Part shown: one piece after another, positions 35,386 to 43,982 of the stretch
Numbering within the stretch: position 1 is the stretch's first letter
Layout: every line of letters begins with the position of its first letter
Source of the DNA: Jejuia algarum
Lineage (GTDB): Bacteria; Bacteroidota; Bacteroidia; Flavobacteriales; Flavobacteriaceae
Assembly: GCA_947495775.1 (NCBI GenBank)
Contig: CANMAQ010000002.1
Location: 277,912 to 341,911 of the forward strand
Direction: 5' to 3'
DNA: 64,000 nucleotides
The notes under the pieces: generated by a model
The model's database searches: none
Told to the model about the DNA's origin: nothing
The model's input: only the letters and a program-made list of their open reading frames with translations
Translations under genes and position numbers: made by a program

Positions 35386-35820
35386 CTATTGGTACGCTAA
35401 GGGCGCTATATAAAATTGTTCCACACAACTAAATGCTTCATTGGTTTGTTTTACGATACCTGCTACCTTTATATTTACGCTTTTCTTTACACGATTATTA
35501 TTCTCAGTACCTCTGTATTCATCCTGCGTCACCTTTACAGTTACTGTAATATCGGTTAAGCGTTTTTCATGCAGATAGAGTGTAGATTCTAAAGAATCAC
35601 CAATAATATATCTAAGTTTATTGGTACTGGTAAGATTATCAAAATCAACATTCCAAACGTTACACCCAAATGTTGCATCAAAATTATACTCTCCAAAATG
35701 CGTTGTCGCAATGAGATGTACAAATTGCGCTATAGACTGCTCTATAGTGCACACTTCAGGTTCATCGTTTTTTATGATTTTACCTACTTGTAACGGTAAT
35801 TTGTAATAAGAAATAGCCAT
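35386..35820 (-). CDS. tssE: T6SS baseplate protein TssE (gp25-like)
   Basis: A 144-residue GPW/gp25-type lysozyme-like protein that seeds sheath assembly: YYKLPLQVGKIIK, EQSIAQFVHLIATTHFGEYNFDATFGCNVW and LHEKRLTDITVTVKV are recognisable. The frame is open to 35898, but I chose the ATG at 35820 (MAISYYKLP): a TACTTTTG promoter box lies inside the longer frame, and the extra 26 residues (Phe-rich) look unlike coding sequence of the family. First gene of the minus-strand T6SS operon, divergent from the NlpC/P60 gene. Confidence 0.85.
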   Translation of the reverse strand: MAISYYKLPLQVGKIIKNDEPEVCTIEQSIAQFVHLIATTHFGEYNFDATFGCNVWNVDFDNLTSTNKLRYIIGDSLESTLYLHEKRLTDITVTVKVTQDEYRGTENNNRVKKSVNIKVAGIVKQTNEAFSCVEQFYIAPLAYQ

Positions 35821-35831
35821 ATCTGAGTGAA

Positions 35832-35839
35832 CAAAAGTA
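35832..35839 (-). promoter_or_regulatory. Candidate -7 box for the tssE operon
   Basis: Read on the minus strand, TACTTTTG matches TAnnTTTG exactly and ends 11 bp before the chosen tssE ATG, with a TTTA element about 16 bp further upstream as a weak -33. It supports the short tssE start and implies a very short leader. Confidence 0.4.
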
Positions 35840-35934
35840 AACGAACTTCTGGTTTTAAAGAAAAAAAAACACATTTGTTTACCGATTTTTTTAATCAATT
35901 GGTAGAAATTTAAGATACAAGACCGAGAAATTTC

Positions 35935-35942
35935 TATTTTTG
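35935..35942 (+). promoter_or_regulatory. Candidate -7 box for the NlpC/P60-tssG-tssN genes
   Basis: TATTTTTG matches TAnnTTTG, ending 15 bp before the lipoprotein ATG. No clear -33 TTTG is seen. Confidence 0.35.
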
Positions 35943-35957
35943 TTCAAAAAGAAATAA

Positions 35958-36533
35958 ATGCAATTACTTAAATACTCCTACATTGCTTTAAGCTTAAGCT
36001 TAATCGCCTGTGGCAGCAGTAATATTCCAGATTTTAAAGAAGACAATGTGGTACTGCCTTCTAAGAAGAAAGTACTTCCTATTCAAAAAAAATACGCCGC
36101 TATTCTAGGCATTCCAGAACGGCAAGCCAAAAGCATTGCGCTTTACCGCTTTATAGATTCTTGGATGGGCACCACATATAAAATGGGAGGCGAAAATAAA
36201 GCCGGTATTGACTGCTCTTTTTTCTCTCAATTTTTATACCACGACGTTTACGATACGCTTATAGAGCGTACTGCCGAAAAACAATACTTAGCGCCCAATT
36301 CTGATAAGTTTATCGGTCAAGAATACATAAGAGAGGGCGATTTGTTATTTTTTAACCTTAGTGGTTCACAAGATGAAAAAATCACACACGTAGGTGTGTA
36401 CATAGGTCATAATAAATTTGTACATTCCACCTCTCGTAGAACATCAGAAGGTCATAATGGCGTGCAAATAAGTGATTTTAAAGATCCACATTGGCAAAAA
36501 CTATTTGTAGCCGCAGCCCGAAAAACAAAATAA
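35958..36533 (+). CDS. NlpC/P60 peptidoglycan-hydrolase lipoprotein associated with the T6SS
   Basis: 191 residues. The signal peptide ends in LIAC (Cys18), so the protein is lipid-anchored. The NlpC/P60 catalytic domain follows, with nucleophile Cys86 in AGIDCSFFSQFLY and His144 in ITHVGVYIGHNKFVHS. Such enzymes cut the stem peptides of peptidoglycan. First of three plus-strand genes with tssG and tssN, divergent from the tssE operon. A job in opening the wall for the trans-envelope complex is more likely than an effector role because it is lipid-anchored and lies in the structural cluster; that is inference. Confidence 0.85.
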   Translation: MQLLKYSYIALSLSLIACGSSNIPDFKEDNVVLPSKKKVLPIQKKYAAILGIPERQAKSIALYRFIDSWMGTTYKMGGENKAGIDCSFFSQFLYHDVYDTLIERTAEKQYLAPNSDKFIGQEYIREGDLLFFNLSGSQDEKITHVGVYIGHNKFVHSTSRRTSEGHNGVQISDFKDPHWQKLFVAAARKTK

Positions 36534-36551
36534 TACAGGACATCTCATTTT

Positions 36552-37457
36552 TTGAAAACTTCAGTTAACGACATACAAACACAACTTGATGCCTTTTTCT
36601 TAAACTTAAAGGCAGAAGTTTTAGTCTCGGAATTGCTAGAGCATGCAGACCTATCTTGGGAAGACATTATCGTACTTAACAAAAGCACCTTTAAAAGAGG
36701 CTACCGTAGAGATGTTATAGAGGCTAAAGTTAATATTAACGATAAACTGGAACTACAAATTTCCAGAAACGGCATATACGACGCCTTACCTAAGGGGCTT
36801 TTTCATGTTCCCATTACTACAAGTACAGGTCTCACCTTTAGTGAAATTAGGCAACGCAGCAAAAAAGAAGAAAAAGAAGCGCGTTTACTCTTTGCGCCCA
36901 TAGAAAATGAGTTCTTTTACCAGCGTGTAGCTATAGAACAGCATGAGCAACAGGTAGAACAAGAGCTATCTCATACCGACAGCTCTTTTTTAATCGACTT
37001 TTGGGGGGTTAAAGATTTGGTCGACCACAGCTATGTCATGGCTTTGATAAAATTACTGCCATCGGCTCATAAAATTTCAAGAAGTAAATCATTATTAGCA
37101 CATGCGCTTTCAGAAATTTTAAAAGAAACTATAACTATTGAAAAAGTATACCTGCCCTTTGCTGCTAAAAAACCGCAAGAAGCAGAAGCTTTCGTTTTAG
37201 GAGCAAATACGGTACTTCACGCAGAAACCACGGACGAGTTATACCCGCATTACAACATTATAATTACCTTATCTGACTTGAAAAACAAAGCCTTGTACGA
37301 AAAAAAAGGCGTTGGAATGCAGCTCATTGAAGTATTTTGTAGTTACTTTGTACCCTTAGAAATCGATTGGTCCATTATATTGGAACACAACACAACGCAC
37401 CCAAATATAACATTAAACACAGAGCAGGCTATTTTAGGCCTCTCTACAACACTATAA
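36552..37457 (+). CDS. tssG: T6SS baseplate protein TssG
   Basis: 301 residues with a TTG start (TTGAAAACTTCA), 18 bp after the NlpC/P60 stop. The short segment SRNGIYDALPKGLFHVPI and the following KKEEKEARLLFAPIENEFFYQRV are typical of Bacteroidota TssG, and the length fits. With TssF and TssE it forms the baseplate wedge. Interestingly it is on the opposite strand from tssE and tssF, so the wedge subunits come from two divergent transcripts. Confidence 0.8.
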   Translation: MKTSVNDIQTQLDAFFLNLKAEVLVSELLEHADLSWEDIIVLNKSTFKRGYRRDVIEAKVNINDKLELQISRNGIYDALPKGLFHVPITTSTGLTFSEIRQRSKKEEKEARLLFAPIENEFFYQRVAIEQHEQQVEQELSHTDSSFLIDFWGVKDLVDHSYVMALIKLLPSAHKISRSKSLLAHALSEILKETITIEKVYLPFAAKKPQEAEAFVLGANTVLHAETTDELYPHYNIIITLSDLKNKALYEKKGVGMQLIEVFCSYFVPLEIDWSIILEHNTTHPNITLNTEQAILGLSTTL

Positions 37458-37468
37458 TTTTTTTACTT

Positions 37469-38329
37469 ATGTTTTTAATAATCGCCCCAGGTTTTTTAAA
37501 ATTAGGACTTATCATGCTTATCCTAGGAGGACTCATTATGGGAGTTGTCTCTAAATTACGCAAACTATTTACTAAGAATAAAAAGAAATTCTTTATCTAC
37601 ACCATTGTTGTGCTTTTACTCTTTGCGCTTACGGCACTTTTGGCTAACGATAATGTACTGAACAACGCCCCCTTAAGTAACTTTATTTCGTTTCAAATAC
37701 TATTTTTAGTTTTTGGTAGCGGTCATGTATGGGTACTTCGAAAATTTTTCCCAGACCTCAATACAGAACTCACCGATTTTTGGCCTGAGTTTATTTATAC
37801 GATCGTCATCACGCTTTTTGGTCTTATTGGTTTTATGTGCGTTGTACAAGCCTTTAAAATAGAATACACCTACATCTTTCTAGCAGCTGGAATTTGCTTT
37901 ATGATTCCGTTTTTAGGCACCAAGCTATACGAATACGCTTTAGCTGTACCTGTGCCTGTGTATAAAACATGGGAATACCCTATAGATGCTAAAATTAAAG
38001 ATCCTAAGGAAAATGAATTTAAAAATTTAAAGGTCATTTCTTTTGAATTTAATAAAAGCATAGACAGTGAAGAGATTAGTAATTTTAGACTAAAAGCACC
38101 AGAAGACATGGAATTTGGACGTCTCTTTTACTTTTTTATAAACGATTATAACGAAAGACATCCCGAACAGATTATTAACGTTACAGATAGTGATAATACC
38201 CCTTACAAATGGTCGTTCTTTTCCAAACCCAATTGGATGGGTACTCGAAAACATTTCGATTTTAACAAAACCGTAGAATTTAATGGTATTGTAGAAGACG
38301 ACGTAATAGTATGCCAAAGGGTACTCTAA
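37469..38329 (+). CDS. tssN: T6SS-iii membrane protein TssN
   Basis: 286 residues from the ATG at 37469; an upstream ATG at 37367 in this frame would overlap tssG by 90 bp and is rejected. Five or so transmembrane helices fill residues 1-155 (MFLIIAPGFLKLGLIMLILGG, FFIYTIVVLLLFALTALLA, and others), followed by a soluble domain (VPVYKTWEYPIDAKIKDP, ISFEFNKS, WMGTRKHFDFNKTVEFNGIVEDDVI). This layout is that of TssN, a membrane component specific to T6SS-iii. A terminator follows 28 bp after the stop. Confidence 0.87.
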   Translation: MFLIIAPGFLKLGLIMLILGGLIMGVVSKLRKLFTKNKKKFFIYTIVVLLLFALTALLANDNVLNNAPLSNFISFQILFLVFGSGHVWVLRKFFPDLNTELTDFWPEFIYTIVITLFGLIGFMCVVQAFKIEYTYIFLAAGICFMIPFLGTKLYEYALAVPVPVYKTWEYPIDAKIKDPKENEFKNLKVISFEFNKSIDSEEISNFRLKAPEDMEFGRLFYFFINDYNERHPEQIINVTDSDNTPYKWSFFSKPNWMGTRKHFDFNKTVEFNGIVEDDVIVCQRVL

Positions 38330-38356
38330 GTAGTATATACGTCTATTTAAATTAAA

Positions 38357-38408
38357 ATTTGGGCTACCACATATAGTTGCAATGCAAGTTATATAGGGTA
38401 GCCCAAAT
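38357..38408 (+). terminator. Terminator after tssN
   Basis: Stem ATTTGGGCTACC/GGTAGCCCAAAT (12 bp) with further pairing in the loop (TATA/TATA), then TAGTTTT. Ends the NlpC/P60-tssG-tssN transcript. Confidence 0.75.
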
Positions 38409-38938
38409 AGTTTTAACCGCTTAGTGATAAGGTCTAAATTTAAGCAAATACCACAAGCCACTCCCCTACTCGCATAGCATACTATGACCTACAATGCGTA
38501 CTGCAACCTTACAACAATTGCTTCCCATATACCTGTTCTATGTACAAAATGCTAAGGTCATTATTAAGAATAGGATCTCAAATTGAAATGTAAAATCTAA
38601 GAAACACATTTTTAGAATAGAGTCCCGCTACAAAAGTGCCTTACGCTAAGGCTAAAGCCCTGTAAAAAAAGCTATTACAATATGTAAAGTCTTACATTAC
38701 AACAACGTAAGACTTTTTTATCGATAAAACACATAAGGTCTTACGTTTTATTAACAAACTATAATACAGCTATTTAACACTAAATCTTATCTTTTAAAAC
38801 ACAACACCATGCGTAAATTCACATAATTTAACATTTTTGTACGCCCTTACATCATAAATTTTAATAGATTAGCAGCGTGTTAGTCACATTTATCATATTT
38901 ATTATTATTATTTTTATTAACATTTAAAATTAAAATTT
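38409..38938. other. Intergenic stretch before hcp with a second hairpin
   Basis: No ORF is supported. A stem AAAGTCTTAC/GTAAGACTTT (38686-38695 with 38707-38716) followed by T-rich sequence is a plausible extra terminator. The rest is AT-rich and should include the hcp promoter; a TTTG at about 38835 and TAAATTTT about 15 bp later is only a poor match. Confidence 0.5.
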
Positions 38939-39325
38939 ATGTCTTTTAAAGCAAAATTAAAAGTAGCAGGAAACGAGTACAATGTATTAAATTGCAATTA
39001 TGGCTTAAGCCAAGAAACAGATGCTACAGGCCGTCCTTCTTCGGTTACACGAGGTGGTATGATTACCATTGAAGTAGAGTCTACGTCTGATACGAGTTTA
39101 TCTGATTGGATGTTCAACAACTTCGAAATGCGTTCTGGATCTATCGTATTTTTAAAACGCGATACAGAAGCCACATCTAAAGAATTAAATTTCTCTGATG
39201 CATACGCTATAAAATACGTTGAAAACTTTGACGCCACAGGAGAAAACCCGATGATTGAAAAAATCACGATTTCGGCACGCGAAATTTCTGTTGGAAATGG
39301 TGAGCACGTCAACGAGTGGGTGTAA
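38939..39325 (+). CDS. tssD: Hcp tube protein (TssD)
   Basis: 128 residues: MSFKAKLKVAGNEYNVLNCNYGLSQETDATGRPSSVTRGG (in parts) and the ending EKITISAREISVGNGEHVNEWV are the standard Bacteroidota Hcp pattern. Hcp hexamers stack into the inner tube of the T6SS. It is monocistronic, with a long upstream gap and its own terminator 28 bp after the stop, consistent with a strongly expressed structural gene. Confidence 0.93.
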   Translation: MSFKAKLKVAGNEYNVLNCNYGLSQETDATGRPSSVTRGGMITIEVESTSDTSLSDWMFNNFEMRSGSIVFLKRDTEATSKELNFSDAYAIKYVENFDATGENPMIEKITISAREISVGNGEHVNEWV

Positions 39326-39353
39326 TATAAAAACATCACACGTCAAATATGAA

Positions 39354-39384
39354 AAAGAGGAACTTTGTAAAAAGTTACCTCTTT
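39354..39384 (+). terminator. Terminator after hcp
   Basis: Stem AAAGAGGAACTTT paired with AAAGTT-A-CCTCTTT (one bulged A), tetraloop GTAA, followed by a run of T. Confidence 0.88.
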
Positions 39385-39576
39385 TTTTATCTTATTTATA
39401 GACAAAAACTTGGCGTATAGCAACTCAAAACTATAGGCGATTTTAACACATTAGCCTTCACTTAGGGGTATCTTATTATCTATTTATGTAAAAATGATGC
39501 ATGTATAGTCATATAAAGTAGCTATTTATGTAACATCTATATTAAAATTTACACAAACCTATAAATACAAATTAAT

Positions 39577-39975
39577 ATGTCTTTTTTAGCAAAATTAAAT
39601 CTCGATGGCGAGGAATTCAATATCATAGACTTTGAATACGAAACACATCAAAACTTAGATCCTAGTGGACAGGTCTCTTCGAAAGTAAGGGCTGGCACGA
39701 TGAGAATACTCCTCGAAAGTAATATAAAGGTCGATTTTTATGAATGGGCCATTTCAGAGACGGCCACCAAAGATGGTGAAATTATTTTTTATAAACGCGA
39801 TAATATTTCAAGTCTTAAAAAAATAGAATTTAAAGACGCCTATTGCGTCAGTTCTAAAGAAAAGTTTAACGCCGAAGATAACAAACCGTTACGTACGATG
39901 CTTTTTCTTTCGGCTAGAGAAATGTCCATACGAGGGACCACACACACTAACAACTGGCCTTCTAAAGTACGATAA
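39577..39975 (+). CDS. Second Hcp-like protein (TssD paralogue)
   Basis: 132 residues, clearly homologous to the Hcp at 38939 (SFLAKLNLDGEEFNIIDFEYETHQNLDPSGQVSSKVRAG, ending LFLSAREMSIRGTTHTNNW) but much diverged. It starts the effector-rich plus-strand run and is followed after 19 bp by the lysozyme-like candidate effector. Divergent Hcp copies encoded beside effectors often act as cargo carriers or tube caps for that effector; this is inference from position. Confidence 0.87.
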   Translation: MSFLAKLNLDGEEFNIIDFEYETHQNLDPSGQVSSKVRAGTMRILLESNIKVDFYEWAISETATKDGEIIFYKRDNISSLKKIEFKDAYCVSSKEKFNAEDNKPLRTMLFLSAREMSIRGTTHTNNWPSKVR

Positions 39976-39994
39976 CCAAACGCAACTTATCACT

Positions 39995-40711
39995 ATGGGA
40001 AAAGTAAAATCTAAACTGGAGCGCAAAGCAGAGTTAAAAGCAACCTACGATGTCTACATCAACGCATGGGGTGGCTATGCCGACGAACCAAAAGAGAAAA
40101 AAATTGTCACGCTTATAGAGCAGATTGCTATTGGCCTAGACATACGTCCTTCCTTTTTTTATACTATTGCTGTGGGAGAAGGTTTAGGTAAATTATATCT
40201 TGATTTCGATTTTAATTACACCAACAATCAATTGATAACAGATAAGACTGTAAATGGATTTCAAACGCTTGGTTTAGATTTTTTTAGTGCCCCCGAAGAA
40301 TTCAACAGGTTTAAAAAATACTTGCCAAATGACTATAACATTCATGACGAGTACGAGCCTTACATGGCTGAAAGAAACGAAAGAAATGGCAAAGAAATCG
40401 TTCCCAGTGCCAAATTTAAAGATTTAGAAAGTGCTTTAAAAGGCTTTGGTGCAGTATTAGCACACCGTCGTGATCTGTTTGTGAGGTACAGAAAACAATA
40501 CGGTTTACCCGCGCCTAGCGAAGATGAAAAAGCCTATTGGATGTACTACTTTTTTCAGGCCGAAAATGATGCGAAACTGCTTTTAAGCCAAAACAAGAGC
40601 TTAAATATCTATCACAGCAAAACACGTTCTAGAAAAAGCATCCATATTAAAGCTTTAGAAAGGGTTGCCGCATGGCGCTACATATTACATTATACTATTT
40701 TTTCAAACTAA
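39995..40711 (+). CDS. Candidate T6SS effector with lysozyme/transglycosylase-like features
   Basis: 238 residues, no signal peptide or membrane helix, as expected for T6SS cargo. The segment IRPSFFYTIAVGEGLGKLY has the look of the helix that carries the catalytic Glu in lysozyme/SLT-like folds (Glu62), and LESALKGFGAVLAHRR plus SEDEKAYWMYYFFQAEND resembles the later helices of such enzymes. I do not recognise a named family. The gene lies directly after a divergent hcp and overlaps nothing; a lipoprotein gene starts 8 bp after its stop, the usual effector-then-immunity order. Peptidoglycan cleavage is therefore a reasoned guess. Confidence 0.6.
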   Translation: MGKVKSKLERKAELKATYDVYINAWGGYADEPKEKKIVTLIEQIAIGLDIRPSFFYTIAVGEGLGKLYLDFDFNYTNNQLITDKTVNGFQTLGLDFFSAPEEFNRFKKYLPNDYNIHDEYEPYMAERNERNGKEIVPSAKFKDLESALKGFGAVLAHRRDLFVRYRKQYGLPAPSEDEKAYWMYYFFQAENDAKLLLSQNKSLNIYHSKTRSRKSIHIKALERVAAWRYILHYTIFSN

Positions 40712-40719
40712 TAATTGTT

Positions 40720-41307
40720 ATGAAGTATCTATTAGTTATTTTAGGGCTCCTTTTAATATCCTGTGCAGACACTACTAAAAAAACAACCATTAATAGTAGT
40801 GCCAGAAACAGCTCTGGGGCGGTAACAGATACCCTATACCACACTACAGATGGCGATACCCTACAACTCCAAAACGTTAATTTATACAATACGCCCTATA
40901 CTTGTGTGATAGCATCGCATCCCCTAACATCGCAAAACATAAGTTATAAGCTTGGTGATACTGTACACATTCATCCTCGCAAATCTGTAAAAATAAGCAC
41001 ACTGCACCAAAAGGATACTGTAGCAACGCATACTTTAGATCTGGCTGTATTAAAGCAGCATTACGATGTGTTTTATGACAAACTCAGTCAAAAATATCCT
41101 GAGCATAAAATACTAGCGTTTCCCGAGATTTCAAAAACCCGTTTAGACTCTGTAAGACAAACAGGAGCTAGAGGAAAGCACATCTATTATACCGCTTATA
41201 TTACAAGCTATAACACATCAAAAAAATATGCTTTAGACGTAGGGATTAATTATGTTAAGCCTACCAGTAATGACTACTTAATGAGTCAACTGCAAGCCTC
41301 TCATTAA
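40720..41307 (+). CDS. Lipoprotein, candidate immunity protein for the preceding effector
   Basis: 195 residues from the ATG at 40720; an upstream ATG at 40672 would overlap the effector gene and puts 16 residues before the signal peptide, so it is rejected. The signal peptide MKYLLVILGLLLISC has a clear lipobox (Cys15). The mature part is rich in Thr/Ser and then basic; no family is recognised. A periplasmic, lipid-anchored product next to a candidate wall-cutting effector fits an immunity role. Confidence 0.6.
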   Translation: MKYLLVILGLLLISCADTTKKTTINSSARNSSGAVTDTLYHTTDGDTLQLQNVNLYNTPYTCVIASHPLTSQNISYKLGDTVHIHPRKSVKISTLHQKDTVATHTLDLAVLKQHYDVFYDKLSQKYPEHKILAFPEISKTRLDSVRQTGARGKHIYYTAYITSYNTSKKYALDVGINYVKPTSNDYLMSQLQASH

Positions 41308-41361
41308 ACGTAATCTACAACTCGACTCTAAAAAAAACTTTAATTTTAAATCTAAAAACGC

Positions 41362-42132
41362 ATGATTTACGTGAAACCCCAATTAAAAATAAAACACCTA
41401 TACGCCTTACTTTGGGTTCTAGGTTGGGGCTTTAGTTTGCATGCACAATCTTATACTAAAGATCGGTTAACGACACTCTACATTCAAATTTACAACCACA
41501 GACACGATTATGAGCTTAAAACACAGCTCCTAGAGACTTTTAGAACCACTTTAGTAAGCACTTTAGCATCTACACCCATTTCAAAATTAAATTTGAAATC
41601 CATTAACAAACACATTACGCAGGTTAGCGCGCCCGATGGCAAACTTACAATCATCTCTTGGAATACCTTTAGTGGAGGCTCCTGGCATAGTTATAATGCC
41701 GCTTACCAATACGTAAACGATTCGGGCCATTTAGAAGCACACAGTATCGGTAAAAGCCCAAAAGCACAAGATGACCTTATGTATGCAGATGCCTATTACT
41801 TAAAAATTCATCATATAGAAGCTAAAACATACCTTGTAAAAGGCTATGGAACTCATGGTTTTGGACATGATTTTTACACGTTTAGGCTCTTTAATTTCAA
41901 TTTAAAAACAGCGCCTAAAGACTGTAAAAACGGCTTTGATGGCACCCGTATCTTTTGTTTTGAAAAACCAAGAGCAATGCATCTAAAACCAGAATATAAC
42001 ACTAAAGAGCAGCGCATTACATGCCCTGAACTTGTCCCCCAAATTTTAGACGGTGACGCCACAGGGTATTCTACACCCAATGGAAGCTACCAAAACTTAA
42101 TGTACAACAACGGAAAATTTACAACATTATAA
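41362..42132 (+). CDS. Exported protein of unknown function upstream of vgrG
   Basis: 256 residues with a signal peptide (LYALLWVLGWGFSLHAQS) and no lipobox, so probably periplasmic. The mature part has many aromatic and His residues (WNTFSGGSWHSYNAAYQY, YGTHGFGHDFYTFRLF) and two Cys pairs near the C-terminus. No family is recognised. It lies between the candidate immunity lipoprotein and vgrG with short gaps and could be a second immunity protein or an accessory factor. Confidence 0.6.
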   Translation: MIYVKPQLKIKHLYALLWVLGWGFSLHAQSYTKDRLTTLYIQIYNHRHDYELKTQLLETFRTTLVSTLASTPISKLNLKSINKHITQVSAPDGKLTIISWNTFSGGSWHSYNAAYQYVNDSGHLEAHSIGKSPKAQDDLMYADAYYLKIHHIEAKTYLVKGYGTHGFGHDFYTFRLFNFNLKTAPKDCKNGFDGTRIFCFEKPRAMHLKPEYNTKEQRITCPELVPQILDGDATGYSTPNGSYQNLMYNNGKFTTL

Positions 42133-42151
42133 CAGTTATAATACAAACACT

Positions 42152-43975
42152 ATGGCAATACAATCACATGTAACGATACGTATTAAAGGCGAACCTATAC
42201 ACGCCATAAAACGCATGTTTATTCATCAAGATATAGACAGTCACCATTTGGTAGAGTTTGAGTGTCGTACCGATATTGTAGACGATGCCTCTCAATCTAT
42301 CGCTGCCACCAGCAAAAACTACATTGGCGAACTGGTAGAGATTAACATCGCTTCTCAAACCCCATTAGACAACTATGGTAACCTGTATTTTAAAGGCGTT
42401 ATAACCACAGTAAGTTCCCAAAGTGCCTCACAAAATGGCACTGGTGAAAACACCTTATGTTTTAAAGCCCAAAGCTGTTCGATACTGGCAGACGATGGCA
42501 TGCATAACGGCTCTTTTAGCGAAAGCAACCTCCAAGACATTATAAATACGACCTTTCGTCCTTACGATACCGCAAAACTAGAGCTGCAATGCAACCCTTT
42601 ATTTAGATCTCCCCTATTGTACGCCGTACAACAAGAGGAAAGCGCTTATCAATTTGCCTACCGCCTTGCAGCGCAATACGGCGAATGGTTTTATTACAAT
42701 GGATCTAGCCTCGTATTTGGTTCGGCAGACCGTACCGATATTACTTTAACTCATGGCGTAGATCTTAAGAAATTTACTTTAGAACTTAACCCCGCGCCTA
42801 ATGCTTTTAACTACTTTACGAATGACTTTTTACAGGAAACACAGCACCAAAAAGCATCCGACGAGGTCTCTACAGTAAATTCTGGGTTTAACAGCTTTAC
42901 CGCGACCAAAAGCGATGCCTTATACCCTAATAAAACCGAGGTATTTGTAAACACCTATAACGCTACCGACCAGAGGCAGCGTTTTGATGCCTTAGTAGCC
43001 CTTGATAAAAAAGCCAATCAGGCCAAAGAGGTCTTAGTAAAATGTATCTCCGACAACCCAGGTGTCGTTTTAGGAGGTATTGTTACTTTAAGAGGTGCTG
43101 CCGATGGCACTTACCGCGTTATTAAAATACGGCACCAAATTGCCCCTAACGGCGATTACCAAAACCATTTCGAAGCTATTAATGCCGAGGCCATAAGCCC
43201 AAATACAAGCATTAATGCCTATCCTAAAAGCGAAACGCAAATTGCTAAAGTTACCGATAATGTAGACCCCGACGGTCTGAGTCGTATCAAGGTACAATTT
43301 CCTTGGCAGGCTAGCCGCAACCAAAGCACCCCGTGGATTAGAGTATTAACCCCACACTCTGGTGCCGATAAAGGCTTTCACTTTATTCCAGAAATAGGCG
43401 AAGAAGTTATGGTAGGCTTCGAAGGTGGTAATGCCGAACGCCCTTACGTTATGGGCGCCCTATATACAGGTGTAAATAAAGCCGGAACTTGGCAAACCGA
43501 TGCCAATAACGTAAAAGCCATACGTACCCGCAGTGGCCACACTATAGAGCTTATCGATACCGAAGGCGAAGAAAAAATTAAAATCTACGATAATAAGGCG
43601 AGTATTATTGAATTTGATACGCAGGCGAAATCGTTAACCATTAATGCCACCGAAAACCTGCTCATTGGTGCTAAAAACATAAAAATAGTTGCCGAAGAAA
43701 ATATAGACATTCAAGCCAAAGGTAATATTACCAAAGCGGCCGAAGGCGATGTTGTCGTTTTATCGCAAGGCAATACTACAATAGATGCTACTGGAGATCT
43801 AGACCTTTTAAGTAATGCTAATATTGCTGTAGAAGCTAAAGGAGAGGCCATACTAAAAGGACAAAGCCTTACTGTAGAAGGGCAAACGAGCGCTACTTTA
43901 AAAAGTGTTCAAACTAAGGTTGAAGGCCAAATGACAGCCGTACAAGGCGCTGCTGGTAAATTAGATGTCATGTAG
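42152..43975 (+). CDS. vgrG: VgrG spike protein (TssI)
   Basis: 607 residues. The N-terminal gp27-like part (about 1-350) is followed by the gp5 OB-fold (about 365-450: TDNVDPDGLSRIKVQFPWQ, WIRVLTPHSGADKGFHFIPEIGEEVMVGFEGG, NAERPYVMGALYTG) and a C-terminal beta-helix with short repeats (NITKAAEGDVVVLSQGNTTI, DLDLLSNANIAVEAKG). No extra effector domain is attached. It forms the puncturing tip on Hcp and carries a PAAR protein; the intact PAAR gene is nearly 7 kb downstream, behind the lipoprotein array, the first gene of which begins 7 bp after its stop. Confidence 0.93.
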   Translation: MAIQSHVTIRIKGEPIHAIKRMFIHQDIDSHHLVEFECRTDIVDDASQSIAATSKNYIGELVEINIASQTPLDNYGNLYFKGVITTVSSQSASQNGTGENTLCFKAQSCSILADDGMHNGSFSESNLQDIINTTFRPYDTAKLELQCNPLFRSPLLYAVQQEESAYQFAYRLAAQYGEWFYYNGSSLVFGSADRTDITLTHGVDLKKFTLELNPAPNAFNYFTNDFLQETQHQKASDEVSTVNSGFNSFTATKSDALYPNKTEVFVNTYNATDQRQRFDALVALDKKANQAKEVLVKCISDNPGVVLGGIVTLRGAADGTYRVIKIRHQIAPNGDYQNHFEAINAEAISPNTSINAYPKSETQIAKVTDNVDPDGLSRIKVQFPWQASRNQSTPWIRVLTPHSGADKGFHFIPEIGEEVMVGFEGGNAERPYVMGALYTGVNKAGTWQTDANNVKAIRTRSGHTIELIDTEGEEKIKIYDNKASIIEFDTQAKSLTINATENLLIGAKNIKIVAEENIDIQAKGNITKAAEGDVVVLSQGNTTIDATGDLDLLSNANIAVEAKGEAILKGQSLTVEGQTSATLKSVQTKVEGQMTAVQGAAGKLDVM

Positions 43976-43982
43976 GGTTGTC

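Noticed and set aside
35821..35898. Longer tssE reading frame beginning at 35898
   Set aside because: The added residues are Phe-rich and contain the TACTTTTG promoter box in the DNA; homologous proteins begin near MAISYYKL.
37367..37468. Upstream start for tssN at 37367
   Set aside because: It would overlap tssG by about 90 bp and adds a polar stretch before the first membrane helix; the ATG at 37469 is better.
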